The notes beneath the pieces are model-generated. The model did no database searches. It was not told the DNA's origin and saw only the letters and a list, made by a program, of their open reading frames with translations. From Epinephelus fuscoguttatus (lineage: Eukaryota; Chordata; Actinopteri; Perciformes; Serranidae), in the NCBI RefSeq assembly GCF_011397635.1, contig NC_064757.1, positions 32,587,839-32,651,838 on the forward strand: 64,000 nucleotides of DNA. Reading direction: 5' to 3'. A program made the position numbers and the translations under genes. Shown here in pieces: positions 22,001 through 29,689 of this stretch (the first letter of the stretch is position 1; each line of letters starts with the position of its first letter).

Positions 22001-22820
22001 ATACAAGTGTGTTTGCAAGGAGATTTTGTTCCAATCACAGTAAAAAGAAGATGCCTTCCTTAAATGTTTGTGTTTTCCTCAGTGCTCTGGCAGCTGTGGT
22101 GAAGGTGTCAGGGAGCGGCTGGTGTACTGCCCCGAGCCTAATCGCTGTAGCACCACACTGAGGCCAAACGGCACAGAGCTGTGCAGTTTAAAGCCCTGCA
22201 GTCACTGGAAGGCTGAGGACTGGGAGGAGGTCAGTCACACATGATTGAGATTTCCTCGAGGCATTGAGGGCATTTCTAAATGTTGTTTGCAATAAAAAAA
22301 AAAAGCTGGCAGTTGCAGTAGTCGTAGAAGCGGACTAAATTATCACTCTTTGTGTTACTTTGCAGTGCTCTGTGAGTTGTGGTGGGGGTCAGCAGCAGCG
22401 TGAAGTTAACTGTGTAACTGAGCAGGATTTGGCTGTAATGCCAAACAACCTCTGTGAGAAGATTTCCAAACCAGAAACACTCAGGAAGTGCAATATGCAG
22501 GAATGCAAGACCAACACAGGTTTGTACACAGCGCCCAGTCTGTCTGTCTGTCTGTCTTTCTAGCTGTGCGGAGCGATTTGTGCAAACCTCTTTGTTAAAA
22601 TCACTCCAAACAAACTTAACCTTACATATTACATTATTATTATTACCACATATTGCATAGTTTAATGGTTTTTGACCCTTTGTGTTGTGTTCCTCCCTCT
22701 GCAGGTCCAGTTTGCAGGAAGAACACCATGTCCTCTCGCTTCTGTGACAAGCTGAAGCTGTTGGGTCGCTGCTCTCTCAGGTCGGTCCAAAGACAGTGTT
22801 GTGTCACCTGTGGGTCATAG
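3842..22820 (+). CDS. adamts12: ADAMTS12 metalloprotease, 22 coding exons, 5' end outside window
   Basis: Secreted zinc metalloprotease of the ADAMTS family, acting in the extracellular matrix; mammalian ADAMTS12 is known to cleave COMP. Exons: 3842-4019, 4173-4381, 4488-4571, 6011-6135, 6270-6419, 8675-8818, 11199-11343, 11439-11531, 11691-11836, 11956-12125, 13976-14109, 14297-14417, 15333-15580, 15832-15973, 16067-16193, 17809-18019, 18161-19342, 21197-21349, 21526-21702, 22083-22229, 22366-22519, 22705-22820. All phases fit, giving 4356 nt (1451 residues plus stop). Domain order by fragment residue: late prodomain 1-92, metalloprotease about 93-305 with HEMGHSFGIHHD, disintegrin-like to about 395, TSP1-1, cysteine-rich, spacer about 567-680, TSP1-2 to 4, Ser/Thr/Pro mucin-like region about 859-1190, TSP1-5 to 8, PLAC domain. 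This architecture is shared only by ADAMTS7 and ADAMTS12; sequence in the protease, TSP and PLAC parts favours ADAMTS12. Human ADAMTS12 is 1594 residues, so roughly 140 N-terminal residues are missing. Domain limits are estimates. Confidence 0.96.
4173..4381 (+). CDS. adamts12: adamts12 exon: end of prodomain, start of protease
   Basis: The exon joins in phase (g|at, Asp60). A charged Glu/Arg/Gln stretch is followed by RSQR|S (residues 89-93), the likely furin site releasing the mature enzyme, and then the start of the catalytic domain, [10 protein letters not shown]. Only a 153-bp intron separates it from the previous exon. Confidence 0.95.
4488..4571 (+). CDS. adamts12: adamts12 exon: metalloprotease domain
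   Basis: 28 codons, phase 0 at both ends, encoding the [15 protein letters not shown] segment and following strand/helix of the reprolysin fold. Acceptor ttggcag, donor gag|gtaaca. Confidence 0.95.
4572..6010. other. adamts12 intron carrying a TTAA-flanked element
   Basis: Intron of 1439 bp between protease exons. Its main content is the inverted-repeat element at 4918-5715. No coding exon of the gene is missing here because the flanking exons join exactly. Confidence 0.85.
4918..5715. mobile_element. TTAA-flanked inverted-repeat element (non-autonomous)
   Basis: Left end ttaaaggagctct at 4918-4930 and right end agagctcctttaa at 5703-5715 are perfect reverse complements. If TTAA is the target duplication, the terminal repeat starts AGGAGCTCT. 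TTAA duplications are typical of piggyBac and Kolobok DNA transposons. No transposase frame is visible, so it would be a non-autonomous copy of about 0.8 kb. The internal sequence was not matched to a named family. Confidence 0.7.
6011..6135 (+). CDS. adamts12: adamts12 exon: metalloprotease domain, GC donor
   Basis: 41 codons plus 2 nt ([17 protein letters not shown] to HHDVAVLVT). The coding sequence ends ...act ag and the next exon starts g aaa gac, together encoding T-R-K as in mammalian ADAMTS12. This puts the donor at ag|gcaagt, a GC rather than GT dinucleotide. Confidence 0.93.
6270..6419 (+). CDS. adamts12: adamts12 exon: protease, first half of zinc-binding motif
   Basis: Encodes [15 protein letters not shown] to [11 protein letters not shown]. 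It supplies the first two zinc-ligand histidines and the catalytic glutamate of HExxHxxGxxHD; the codon for the following serine is split by the intron (ag|c). Confidence 0.97.
6420..8674. other. adamts12 intron inside the zinc-binding motif
   Basis: 2255-bp intron. A diverged copy of the repeat family beginning TTAAAGGNNCAGTGTGT lies near 6923-7226; the rest is AT-rich sequence without supported features. Confidence 0.8.
6923..7226 (+). mobile_element. Diverged TTAA-type repeat (family of 16700-17455)
   Basis: Starts ttaaaggagcagtgtgtcag and contains the blocks tggcatctagcattgaggac, cagcttgcaaccagct, acttctcccag and gtggcc...acgtgaatggcc. The same blocks, in the opposite direction, occur at 17270-17455. 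The right boundary is uncertain. Confidence 0.6.
8675..8818 (+). CDS. adamts12: adamts12 exon: protease, third zinc ligand and Met-turn
   Basis: Completes the zinc site ([10 protein letters not shown]) and continues to the Met-turn methionine in HPFIMSRQL and the [15 protein letters not shown] segment. It ends ga|gtaagg, giving Asp when joined to the next exon. Confidence 0.97.
9658..10070. mobile_element. Small DNA-transposon-like repeat
   Basis: The direct repeat tagactgagtgt occurs at both edges (9658-9669 and 10058-10069). Inside the right edge are gcgagact and a short hairpin made of ccagacctttct and agaaaggtctgg. The block has a much higher GC content than its surroundings, contains cgcccagaacgattgtgatt, and resembles a small element dispersed in many teleost genomes. 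The family name is not certain. Confidence 0.5.
10201..10391 (+). pseudogene. Decayed duplicate of adamts12 intron 10 end and exon 11 start
   Basis: About 190 bp closely resembling 13815-14017. Shared blocks include tgtgagaaaagatc, gtatgcttcatcatctgttc, gctgactcacagtcggcatt, the polypyrimidine tract, ccctcaacc and gtcgaccagtcgt-gagtact. The functional copy crosses the exon 11 acceptor. Here the acceptor AG survives, but about 17 bp of exon sequence including the first Cys codon is gone and the frame then reads TAG. It therefore cannot serve as an exon. Confidence 0.85.
11199..11343 (+). CDS. adamts12: adamts12 exon: end of protease, disintegrin-like domain
   Basis: Starts with t completing Asp, then RGWGFCLDD; continues with [19 protein letters not shown], conserved in the ADAMTS7/12 disintegrin-like domain. 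Donor gat|gtgagt. Confidence 0.96.
11439..11531 (+). CDS. adamts12: adamts12 exon: disintegrin-like domain
   Basis: 31 codons, phase 0/0: [19 protein letters not shown] and DGTRCGPEK, a cysteine pattern typical of ADAMTS disintegrin-like modules. Confidence 0.96.
11691..11836 (+). CDS. adamts12: adamts12 exon: TSP1 repeat 1
   Basis: Begins [11 protein letters not shown], then the central thrombospondin type 1 repeat with [15 protein letters not shown], carrying the W-x-x-W-x-x-C motif. Ends aa|gtaaga. Confidence 0.96.
11956..12125 (+). CDS. adamts12: adamts12 exon: end of TSP1-1, cysteine-rich region
   Basis: Encodes [16 protein letters not shown] and then [15 protein letters not shown] of the cysteine-rich module. 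Donor cca g|gtaag. Confidence 0.96.
12515..12845. mobile_element. hAT-type MITE, 331 bp
   Basis: Perfect 17-bp terminal inverted repeats: cagtggttcccaactgg at 12515-12531 and ccagttgggaaccactg at 12829-12845. The 8-bp flanks gcacagat and gcatagat differ at one base, as expected for an aged hAT target duplication. No coding capacity. Confidence 0.9.
13091..13458. mobile_element. hAT-type MITE, 368 bp
   Basis: The left end cagtggaggaggaagtattc and right end ttccaccactg form terminal repeats. Flanking 8-mers gtcagcag and gacagcag match at 7 of 8 positions. Internal acttaagtag / agtaaaagtac blocks are typical of a very common teleost element. No coding capacity. Confidence 0.85.
13976..14109 (+). 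CDS. adamts12: adamts12 exon: cysteine-rich region
   Basis: Completes Val, then [20 protein letters not shown] and DGTPCFMNN, ending VNGVCK. Acceptor tctttag, donor aag|gtagtg. This is the parent exon of the pseudo-exon at 10201-10391. Confidence 0.97.
14297..14417 (+). CDS. adamts12: adamts12 exon: end of cysteine-rich region
   Basis: [20 protein letters not shown] and GDGTSCETV, the conserved end of the ADAMTS cysteine-rich module. Ends g|gtgagt. Confidence 0.97.
14418..15332. other. adamts12 intron, low-complexity content only
   Basis: 915-bp intron with a CT-rich tract (about 14882-14912) and a short (CA)n run (about 15172-15187). No gene or clear mobile element was seen. Confidence 0.75.
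15333..15580 (+). CDS. adamts12: adamts12 exon: spacer 1
   Basis: [20 protein letters not shown] through [20 protein letters not shown], the beta-rich cysteine-free spacer known in other ADAMTS enzymes to mediate substrate and matrix binding. Donor cag|gtaggc. Confidence 0.97.
15832..15973 (+). CDS. adamts12: adamts12 exon: end of spacer, TSP1 repeat 2
   Basis: [16 protein letters not shown] ends the spacer; [12 protein letters not shown] opens the second TSP1 repeat. The acceptor at 15830-15831 is chosen over a later cag because it restores the conserved Q-L-x-F-Q junction. Confidence 0.95.
16067..16193 (+). CDS. adamts12: adamts12 exon: TSP1 repeat 2, weak donor
   Basis: Encodes QPVRCFEMD through KCKNMDCPA. 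The donor aag|gtcccc departs from consensus at +3 to +6, but it is the only one that joins in frame to give the conserved CPxRWW of the next repeat. Confidence 0.92.
16194..17808. other. adamts12 intron with a TTAA-type element
   Basis: 1615-bp intron; the middle (16700-17455) is a mobile-element copy. No other feature seen. Confidence 0.8.
16700..17455. mobile_element. TTAA-flanked inverted-repeat element, about 756 bp
   Basis: The left end ttaaaggtccagtgtgtagg is mirrored by a right end which, reversed, begins tcaaaggtctcatgtgaagg. The right arm carries ctcctacgcacttggcacgc and gttgcaatctgcaacctc, blocks shared in the opposite direction with the copy at 6923. The right flank reads TTGA rather than TTAA. 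No transposase. Confidence 0.65.
17809..18019 (+). CDS. adamts12: adamts12 exon: TSP1 repeat 3 and start of repeat 4
   Basis: [15 protein letters not shown] through [17 protein letters not shown], then DWAVGNWEE. It ends in phase 0 just before the first cysteine of repeat 4. HLLKPK and the CNRD block are ADAMTS12-like. Confidence 0.96.
18161..19342 (+). CDS. adamts12: adamts12 large exon: TSP1 repeat 4, mucin-like region, start of repeat 5
   Basis: 394 codons, phase 0/0. It starts [16 protein letters not shown], ends the repeat at [11 protein letters not shown], then gives about 330 residues rich in Thr, Ser, Pro and Lys with an acidic patch (EESDEGEEG), and finishes [10 protein letters not shown]. 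In mammals this spacer-2 region of ADAMTS7/12 is a mucin-like, glycosaminoglycan-bearing domain. Dense Ser/Thr predicts heavy O-glycosylation here too. The long minus-strand frames over it are low-complexity shadows. Confidence 0.96.
19418..19746. repeat. Tandem duplication, 2 x 165 bp, apparently identical
   Basis: Copy 1 at 19418-19582 and copy 2 at 19583-19746, both starting tggtagttgttatggtgaca and ending ccagtgttattca; I saw no internal difference. The unit is a multiple of 3, so a chance open frame reads through both copies as a repeated 55-residue peptide. It is a recent duplication or an assembly artefact. Confidence 0.93.
19988..20341 (-). mobile_element. tRNA-derived SINE, near full length
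   Basis: Read on the minus strand, the 5' end has tRNA-like promoter blocks: an A-box-like ggtgtggtggttagcac and a B-box-like gggttcccggtacaatcc. The body follows with the highly conserved cacacttac...aacattcaaactccgcacag and ctttggactgtgggag blocks, ending in the tail gaggataagcagttacc. The same family occurs at 32719-33150 and, truncated, at 29881-29987. Confidence 0.8.
21197..21349 (+). CDS. adamts12: adamts12 exon: TSP1 repeat 5
   Basis: 51 codons, phase 0/0: [16 protein letters not shown] through [10 protein letters not shown], then SGSWSK. The exon starts at the repeat's first cysteine and ends just before that of the next repeat. Confidence 0.96.
21526..21702 (+). CDS. adamts12: adamts12 exon: TSP1 repeat 6
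   Basis: 59 codons, phase 0/0: [28 protein letters not shown] and a closing SWSTSPWGP. Confidence 0.96.
21703..22082. other. adamts12 intron, nothing recognised
   Basis: 380-bp AT-rich intron without repeats or frames of note. Confidence 0.8.
22083..22229 (+). CDS. adamts12: adamts12 exon: TSP1 repeat 7
   Basis: 49 codons, phase 0/0: [16 protein letters not shown] through SLKPCSHW, then EDWEE. It contains an NGT N-glycosylation sequon. Confidence 0.96.
22366..22519 (+). CDS. adamts12: adamts12 exon: TSP1 repeat 8
   Basis: [17 protein letters not shown] through [11 protein letters not shown], the last thrombospondin repeat. Ends g|gtttgt. Confidence 0.96.
22705..22820 (+). CDS. adamts12: adamts12 last coding exon: PLAC domain and stop
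   Basis: Encodes the six-cysteine PLAC module ([27 protein letters not shown]) ending GS-stop (TAG 22818-22820). A C-terminal PLAC domain is a defining feature of ADAMTS7/12 and several relatives. Confidence 0.97.
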
Positions 22821-23002
22821 CCAGGGTCACACACTCATATTACAATGGACACATCCATAACTACAGTAATACTTACTGTATCCTCATGCAACACAAAGCC
22901 ATCCACAGACTGACACGTCCAAACCAAAGTGCTTTTGACCACAACAAGCACATCTTAATCAGCACAAGAAACCTGGGTCGACCAAAATTATATTTCCAGT
23001 AT

Positions 23003-23003
<1 letters not shown>

Positions 23004-23042
<39 letters not shown>
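23004..23042. repeat. (TA)n microsatellite
   Basis: About 38 bp of alternating T and A. Confidence 0.95.
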
Positions 23043-23048
<6 letters not shown>

Positions 23049-23178
23049 TTTAAACTTTGTAACTTTTTGTAACTTTTTACAATGAAAATTTTGCTAGAAA
23101 CATTGAAAAAAACTGAGCAAAAGAGCATCCAGACCACCGTTAATGAATACACATGCAGACTGCTACAAATGTAAGAGC

Positions 23179-23652
23179 TTAAAGGAATACTTGACCTCAG
23201 AAACATCCATTTATATATCATTTAGTCACTCCATTTTACATTGAATTTGTGAAGAAAATGTTGTTTTTCTTGCACGCCTCCATGGTAAACACAGAGTCCA
23301 AAACTTAGAAAATTCTTGATTAATTTAAGTCATGGGTTATATGTTTAAGAACATAGCAAAACATCATTCTCACACAACTTGTGCAGTGTAAACCAAGTCT
23401 CATTTATGCTCAGTACTTCCTAAACGCATGCATTTTCGCTAAATTGTTACTATTAAAAACAATGTACCATAAACGGCCCAAGCACGTGCAAGAGACAATT
23501 TAGCTATTGTTAAACACCGACCCCTGTGACTTAAATTCTTCAAGAAATATCTCAATTTTTCTCAAACAAAGTTTTCAACCCAATTCAACTTACCACGGGG
23601 TGAGAAGTTGATAAAAAAAATTGTCAAATTTGGGGGATTAAGTATTCTTTAA
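23179..23652. mobile_element. TTAA-flanked MITE, 474 bp
   Basis: The left end ttaaaggaatacttgacctc and right end gattaagtattctttaa are inverted repeats, each with TTAA at the edge. No coding capacity; likely a piggyBac/Kolobok-type non-autonomous element. Confidence 0.8.
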
Positions 23653-24206
23653 ATGTTTGTTGAGCCATGTGGAGGTGTGGATAAATGCTTATCAGAATTA
23701 AAATAGTTATTTTAAAATAAAATAAAAAAATAATTAAGAATTTATTAGCAGGCAAGTTTTATGATGTTTAAGGACATCAAACGAAACAGACTATACCAAG
23801 TCAAATAACTAATTTAAAAAGTAATCAATAAGCACAATCCCGAGATACAAAAGCTCAATCCAGTGCAAAAGACACTCCTACACAGTTATGATGAATTAAT
23901 AACACAAGGTACAGTATTCACCACTTTTATTCAGTAACAAAAATCAGTAATGACCTACGGTACATATCTTTCCGGTGCTTTTATAACCGTGGTGCTGATG
24001 ATTCACCGATCCACAGTCAAGTTACCAGTTATATTTTTATTTCAGAGTGAACTGGTAAAAACAGAATGTCAATAAAGATTTTTGTGACCTCTATAAAATT
24101 GTTAATAGTAATTATAATCTGTGTTTGTTTTTTTTTTTTTACTCATATATTTTGCTTTTGTTTCTGCGTGAATTGTGGTTTTCCTCTCAGAGCTGGCACT
24201 GTGTGT

Positions 24207-24531
24207 TTACATTTTTCTGGGTACAAGTTCCTGCTTTAGTCTTTTTTTTTTTTTTTTGAAACGATTGTCAGTGATAATTAAATCGGCTGCAGAACCTGCA
24301 CAGTTCTGTGGTTGAACCTGTGGTGCTCCTCCTCTGGTGTGAGATTGACCAATGAGAAAGAGGTGTTGCAGGTCATCCCTCTCAGGTCCCTGTAAAGATG
24401 GCCGCTGTGTTTGTATGATGTTGTACAGGCATTGTGTGCGCACATGGTACATCACCTTGACTGATTTGTACTTCACGTCTCCATCAGTAGATGTGATGAT
24501 AAAAGATTGTTGTGACAAAAATGCTTTGTAA
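24207..24531 (-). other. Unresolved minus-strand open block, possible terminal exon or old repeat
   Basis: On the minus strand, a good acceptor (pyrimidine-rich tract ending catgtctcag at 24532) is followed by a frame open for about 100 codons to a stop near 24207. A second minus frame in the same block is open for about 55 codons and ends QVLQPI-stop. I recognise neither peptide. Minus-strand AATAAA (plus-strand tttatt) occurs at 23926-23931. The block is GC-richer than its surroundings. It could be an exon of an unlisted gene, part of the adamts12 3'UTR, or a decayed repeat. Confidence 0.25.
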
Positions 24532-24560
24532 CTGAGACATGAAATAAAATTTTCTTTGAG

Positions 24561-27500
24561 TATCTTTAATGTGTTTGTGAGATGCATGTTCGAGTATTTC
24601 CATCCAACATTTTTAAAACCCATCATCCTTCTTTGAAGCCACAGAATACCACAGTGATAACAGTGTAAATAAGAGTGTTAGCACCTCCTGTTAGCCAGCA
24701 TACCAGACCCGTCTTTGCATCATGGTCTTCTGCTTTGTGACCTTCCATGTCAACAAGGTCATTCTCGCCTGAGAGTGCCAGATGCTGCTGGATGTGTAAC
24801 ACCAGAATCAGCCGCACCAGGCTCTGTTTCAGGGATCGAGTTCAGCTGGCCCAGATTTCCCAGGCTCCTCTGTGCCAGATAACTTGACACGGACGGACGC
24901 TGCCCTGCTCCGTGCACCCTGCTGCTATCATTCAAGCCAGAGACCAAGAGTTAGTCAGCAGTAATGGAAGGAGTAACACAATCCCGGCTCAATGTGGAGC
25001 AGGATGTCCTAAAAAACAGCAGTGTGTGTGCATATGTGTGTGTTATCATGACGAAGCAAACACCATCCAGTTGTATTACCTAACCACGTCTCTCATTCTG
25101 TTACATCATTGTGTGTTGCTTAATTTGTAGAGTTGCACAATGGAAACAGGCGACGGAGCTCAAAATCAGGAAACACGTGAAAATATCAGATTCTGACTTT
25201 TTGGCTTTGGTTTTCTTGGCAGTTTTCTTTCATAGCTTATGTGTGATTTAAAAAAGTCCCCACTAGTGTTGTAGACATCTTTATATATTTCCTAACTAAA
25301 TTCTGGATAATCAACAGAAGGCATAGAGTAAAGCAGGCTAACAATAAGCCAATGAGTAGATGTGGATGAATGCATGAAAAATACTGTCATCTTTACTCGT
25401 CAAAACATCAAGTGTGGATGTCAGTGTAACAAACAGCGATTTACCCTGGCACAGCTCAGTCTCAGCTGTAAACAACAACATAAGTGGCTGATGACCGGTT
25501 GTTCTCTAAAAAAGGGCAAAAATGGCCATAAAATTACTTTTAACAGCTTGTGCAACACAATGCAATTGTTCTAAAGCCAAACAATTGTGGTTTTGGATTC
25601 AATAGTCGACTGTTTACTTTATCGTTTGTAGATTTTCCAGACTTTTCTCTGCACAATGGCCAACAGTAGCAAACCGATGTTCCCTCCAAAGGGTTAGGGC
25701 ATATTTTAATAATGGTTAGAGCATGCCCGACTGGCACGTAAGTGGTAAATACCAAATGTAACTTAAGCTTTCCGGTGTGTGTGCTCTGTTGCTGCAGCAC
25801 TGAGTGTTCTGAGTAGTTTTCAAAACAAGTATTATGAATCTAGCTTTTGTCTGAGTGGCTATTTTGTTATTTCTGACTATAAAGTACTAATTTACGTACA
25901 AAGTACAATTTTTCGTTTACAATTTGGACTTGCAAGACTTTCAAGTCGCTGTGGTGCAAGTTGAACTCAGAGCTAATGTTTAATAAATATTGGACTTTTG
26001 GATGCATGGAGGAAGAGCAGGCAAATAAGCTTTCTATAATCGATATCATCCCATCTAGTTCACCTGATCATCACGTACGATGATATTTTATTATTAAGAG
26101 ATGTATAGTTCTAATTATAGCACATTGTTCTTATGCCAGGTGTCACATCCATCAGGGTGTTTGGTGTGTATTCTTACTATATTAGGGGTGGATACAATCC
26201 TTTACCACACTTACTATTTTACGATACACAATATCTATATATATCATAGCATAATAAAAATTATATATAACTATATATTTAAATTCAATACAGTCTAATA
26301 ATATATGTGACACACAAAAAAGAAGGAATTAGAAAAAGGGAGTGAAAAAATAAATAAATAAAATTAAGAGGATCCCTTCAGTACACTGACAGCACCTGTT
26401 CATTTATAAACTGAAATATGAGTATGACATTTTGACCATATTTAGAGCTTTCATGTTGTGTTGTGCCACTTGGTTATGCTTGCTTATTTTTCAAATAGAA
26501 ACTGGCTTCACAATATATTTCTTTTTTAGGAAACTTAGATTCAGATTAGTCCTTGACTAAAGATATTCTCCAAAATGACTGCCACTGAAAAACAGCTACT
26601 TATTTTACATTGTGTGTTACATATTTTCTTGGTGTCTGTTATGCAACATCTTGTTGCATAAATGTTGTTTGCCATGCAAACTCATCTGTACCTGCAATTT
26701 TGTTGTATATGTAGCATCATTGTTTTTGAATTGAACAACCATCATTATGTAGCTTCTATAATGTTGAAGAGGAAAACCAGTTGCATTTGTTTTTCTATCG
26801 TCCATGTGTTGCAAGTTTGTGGATCAATATCCAAATTAGCTACGGCCATTCAACATTTATTTTAAACATTATGAGGGGGTTCTGAGGGAAAACTGTCCTG
26901 GGATGATACGTACAATTATTCTGTCAAGTAACATATGTATATTTAAAGGGTTATTGAGAAATTATAGACCTAAGATCACATGGCACTCAATCATAGAAAT
27001 CCAATATTGCCATAAAGCCATCCTGCCCAATGATTTGCAACTTTTCTGCAAAGCCCATCCGATTATAAACAGACATCTGCCAAGGCATAAAAAATGGCAA
27101 AATCTCTAATTAGAGATAAATGTATATTCTCTCACCGTATAAATTATCATATTGCATAATTATCCTCACTATGGTTAAACATTTGGTTGTAAAATTGACT
27201 GCATCGTCACCTCATATTGCCCCGAGGAAGACAGAGGACAGTTTACTGTGGACCAGTTGATCCAGTGTCTGACCTGTAAGTAAATTCCTCTGCCCTGCTG
27301 AAACTGACACTCAGCAGAGGAGGATGATGTAAGTGCCTGTTCAGGACGAGGAAGATAACATGACAAACATCTATTGATCACCGTAAAGCAGGAAACAGCA
27401 ACCTCATCTTGTAGGTTACCAGACACCCCCCAACACACTGGCCAGGAACATATTAAATATTTACATTTGATGACTAACAGAAAAAAAGAGGCTGCCAGTG

Positions 27501-29689
27501 CGCGCCGAGCACATGTTTGCATGTTATGACTTTAGAACATGAGATAACACGTTTTCCTGTGATCTATGAAAAGCTTTAAAGTACCATTAAAAGGAGAATG
27601 TTACTTTAATCTGGCAGCTTACCCCTCAAATCCCAGTGTAAACCCAAAGAGGCTGGAGGAGGAAGAAGGCAGTGGAAGGTAATCTGTGCACCGACTGGCT
27701 GTTGGTTTGGAGGAAGAAGTCCGGTCTGGTGGCTCTCATCTGGACCTCATCACGTTGAATGTCCTCAGGCAGTCAGACTGGCATCCCTGCACCAGGCCTG
27801 TTCCTTTATTAAAGCCTCGGCCTCCTCTGACCCAGCACACACAGAGCGGGCCCCAGGGAACGCAGACAGACACACACATGGTTCCCATAGGTCAGTTTGG
27901 TTGTTTGTGAGTTGTGCGTTTGACTCCCTCATAGGCCACATATGGATTTGAGCTGAAGTAACTCGAAGTGAGGTGCTTTTCTTTCGTGAAACATCTGCTT
28001 AATGATAGTGTACCAAAAGGGAGGGCCCGATATACTCACAATGAGGCCAAGTAAAATCAGAGACACATGACATGAATAAGGTGAATTTCCACAGTTGCTA
28101 ATGTGATACAGTATGTTGAGCAGACAACAGATTGCACAGTGCTGGATCCACCTGCTGCCACAGGGATCTGGATTAAGCAAGCTCAGGAGCACGGGACAAA
28201 ATGTAACTAACCAAAACTAAACTGAGTGTGAATTCAATTCACATGTTACACTTAAATTAAAACCTTTAAATATGAGATTCTGCCACTCATATTGGATTAA
28301 TTGAAAAGCTTCAGTAACATTCTGACATTTACAGCTCTGGCTTTTTGAGGTTAAGCAGGTCGTTATCAAGAAAATAAAATCATGACACACAGGAAGTGAT
28401 GCATCTTATGCTAGCGGGCAGCAGAAGTTCAAATAGAGCAATCAGCGTAGTTTGCATGAGCAACAATGCCATCATGGCTTTACAGGAAAAGAACATAATG
28501 CCAGCCAACTCGAACTTCGTCAGTAGAAATCATAGTTCTGTGACAGATTAACGAATAATGTATGCAGCCCAAATAAAACCAGATGGATAATTCAACAGTT
28601 ACTTCTAATTTGACTAAATAGGGGTGATTTGTTTCTGTGACGTCCTTTAATAATCTTGTCAGTAAGTAAAATTTATTTCTGTAGTGTCTGTTATGGTTAC
28701 AAGGTGCTTCAAAGGTGCACACAAAATACAATAAGACTGTCAGATAATTGCATAACTGTCACTCAAATAAAAAATGCAAATGTGATCCCATACATACTGA
28801 ATTAAACTCTGCACTGTAACAGCTTACTAATCTGAATACAACAAAAAACAACACCTGATGTGTTCATAGACAAGTGTGGAAAAACAACTTTGCTTCAGAG
28901 AAACTCACTGACATCACATGCTAAACGGGAATCTTTCCATGTGTTTCGCCTTGATTCATTTTTCCTTTCTGGCAATTGGTACTGTGTGAAATCAAATCTC
29001 CGCTGACGTGTATAAATTTCCGGTATTTGACTTTTCATTGCCTTTATTGTAATTATGTTTTTGTTTTTGAGAATAGGGTAAGAACCCAGCTAGAGCCACA
29101 GCCTGTAGGGAGGGATCAGAAGCACATTTGTCTGTTCTATTGCCTATTGTTTTGTACTTTGAAATGCAATTCGGGGAGATAGATCTATAAAGATACACTA
29201 AATGCTAAAGCTGTAGAGCAGCGAGGGAGATGAGACCATCTCCAGACCCTGCAAATCTCACTTATATTGAGTTTAGGATAAAAAACAGAGGCACAGTTAC
29301 GTTTACAAAGAATTTGCTCCTTGGCCTCGAGAGAAATCCTGCAGATCTTGGGAGTCTGTCAGTATCATGGCACCACTACATCGCTCTGAGGCACCGACAG
29401 AGGACATTACAGTCTTAGTAGAAAGAACACTAAGTACTGAGGGTATATCTGCACAATTTTAGACTCTTCAGCCTCTGAACCCTGATCTGAGAATCTGACA
29501 CATGCCTTTAATGTGAAATCATTTCAAATGCAATCTTGATGCATTAAACCGAGCAGGAGCTGTCATTTGAGCCAAGCTACAATCATTTAGCTCTCACACT
29601 GCTTATTGAAAGCATGGGGTTTAGGATATGACTGTCCACTGAGCAGAGAATACACTGAGACTGCAAAATTTCCACATTTATTTAGTCTA
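24561..29689. other. Intergenic DNA, no supported feature
   Basis: AT-rich sequence between adamts12 and the repeat cluster. Short open frames exist on both strands, but none has family motifs, good splice context or coherent composition. Conserved non-coding elements near fgf10 are possible but cannot be judged from one sequence. Confidence 0.6.

Larger units (their letters stand above)
22821..24560 (+). other. adamts12 3' flank / probable 3'UTR
   Basis: Candidate AATAAA signals lie at 24071-24076 and 24543-24548; which is used cannot be decided. The interval includes a (TA)n run at about 23004-23042, a TTAA element at 23179-23652, a poly-T tract at 24241-24257 and an unexplained higher-GC block (24207-24531). 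Confidence 0.45.
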
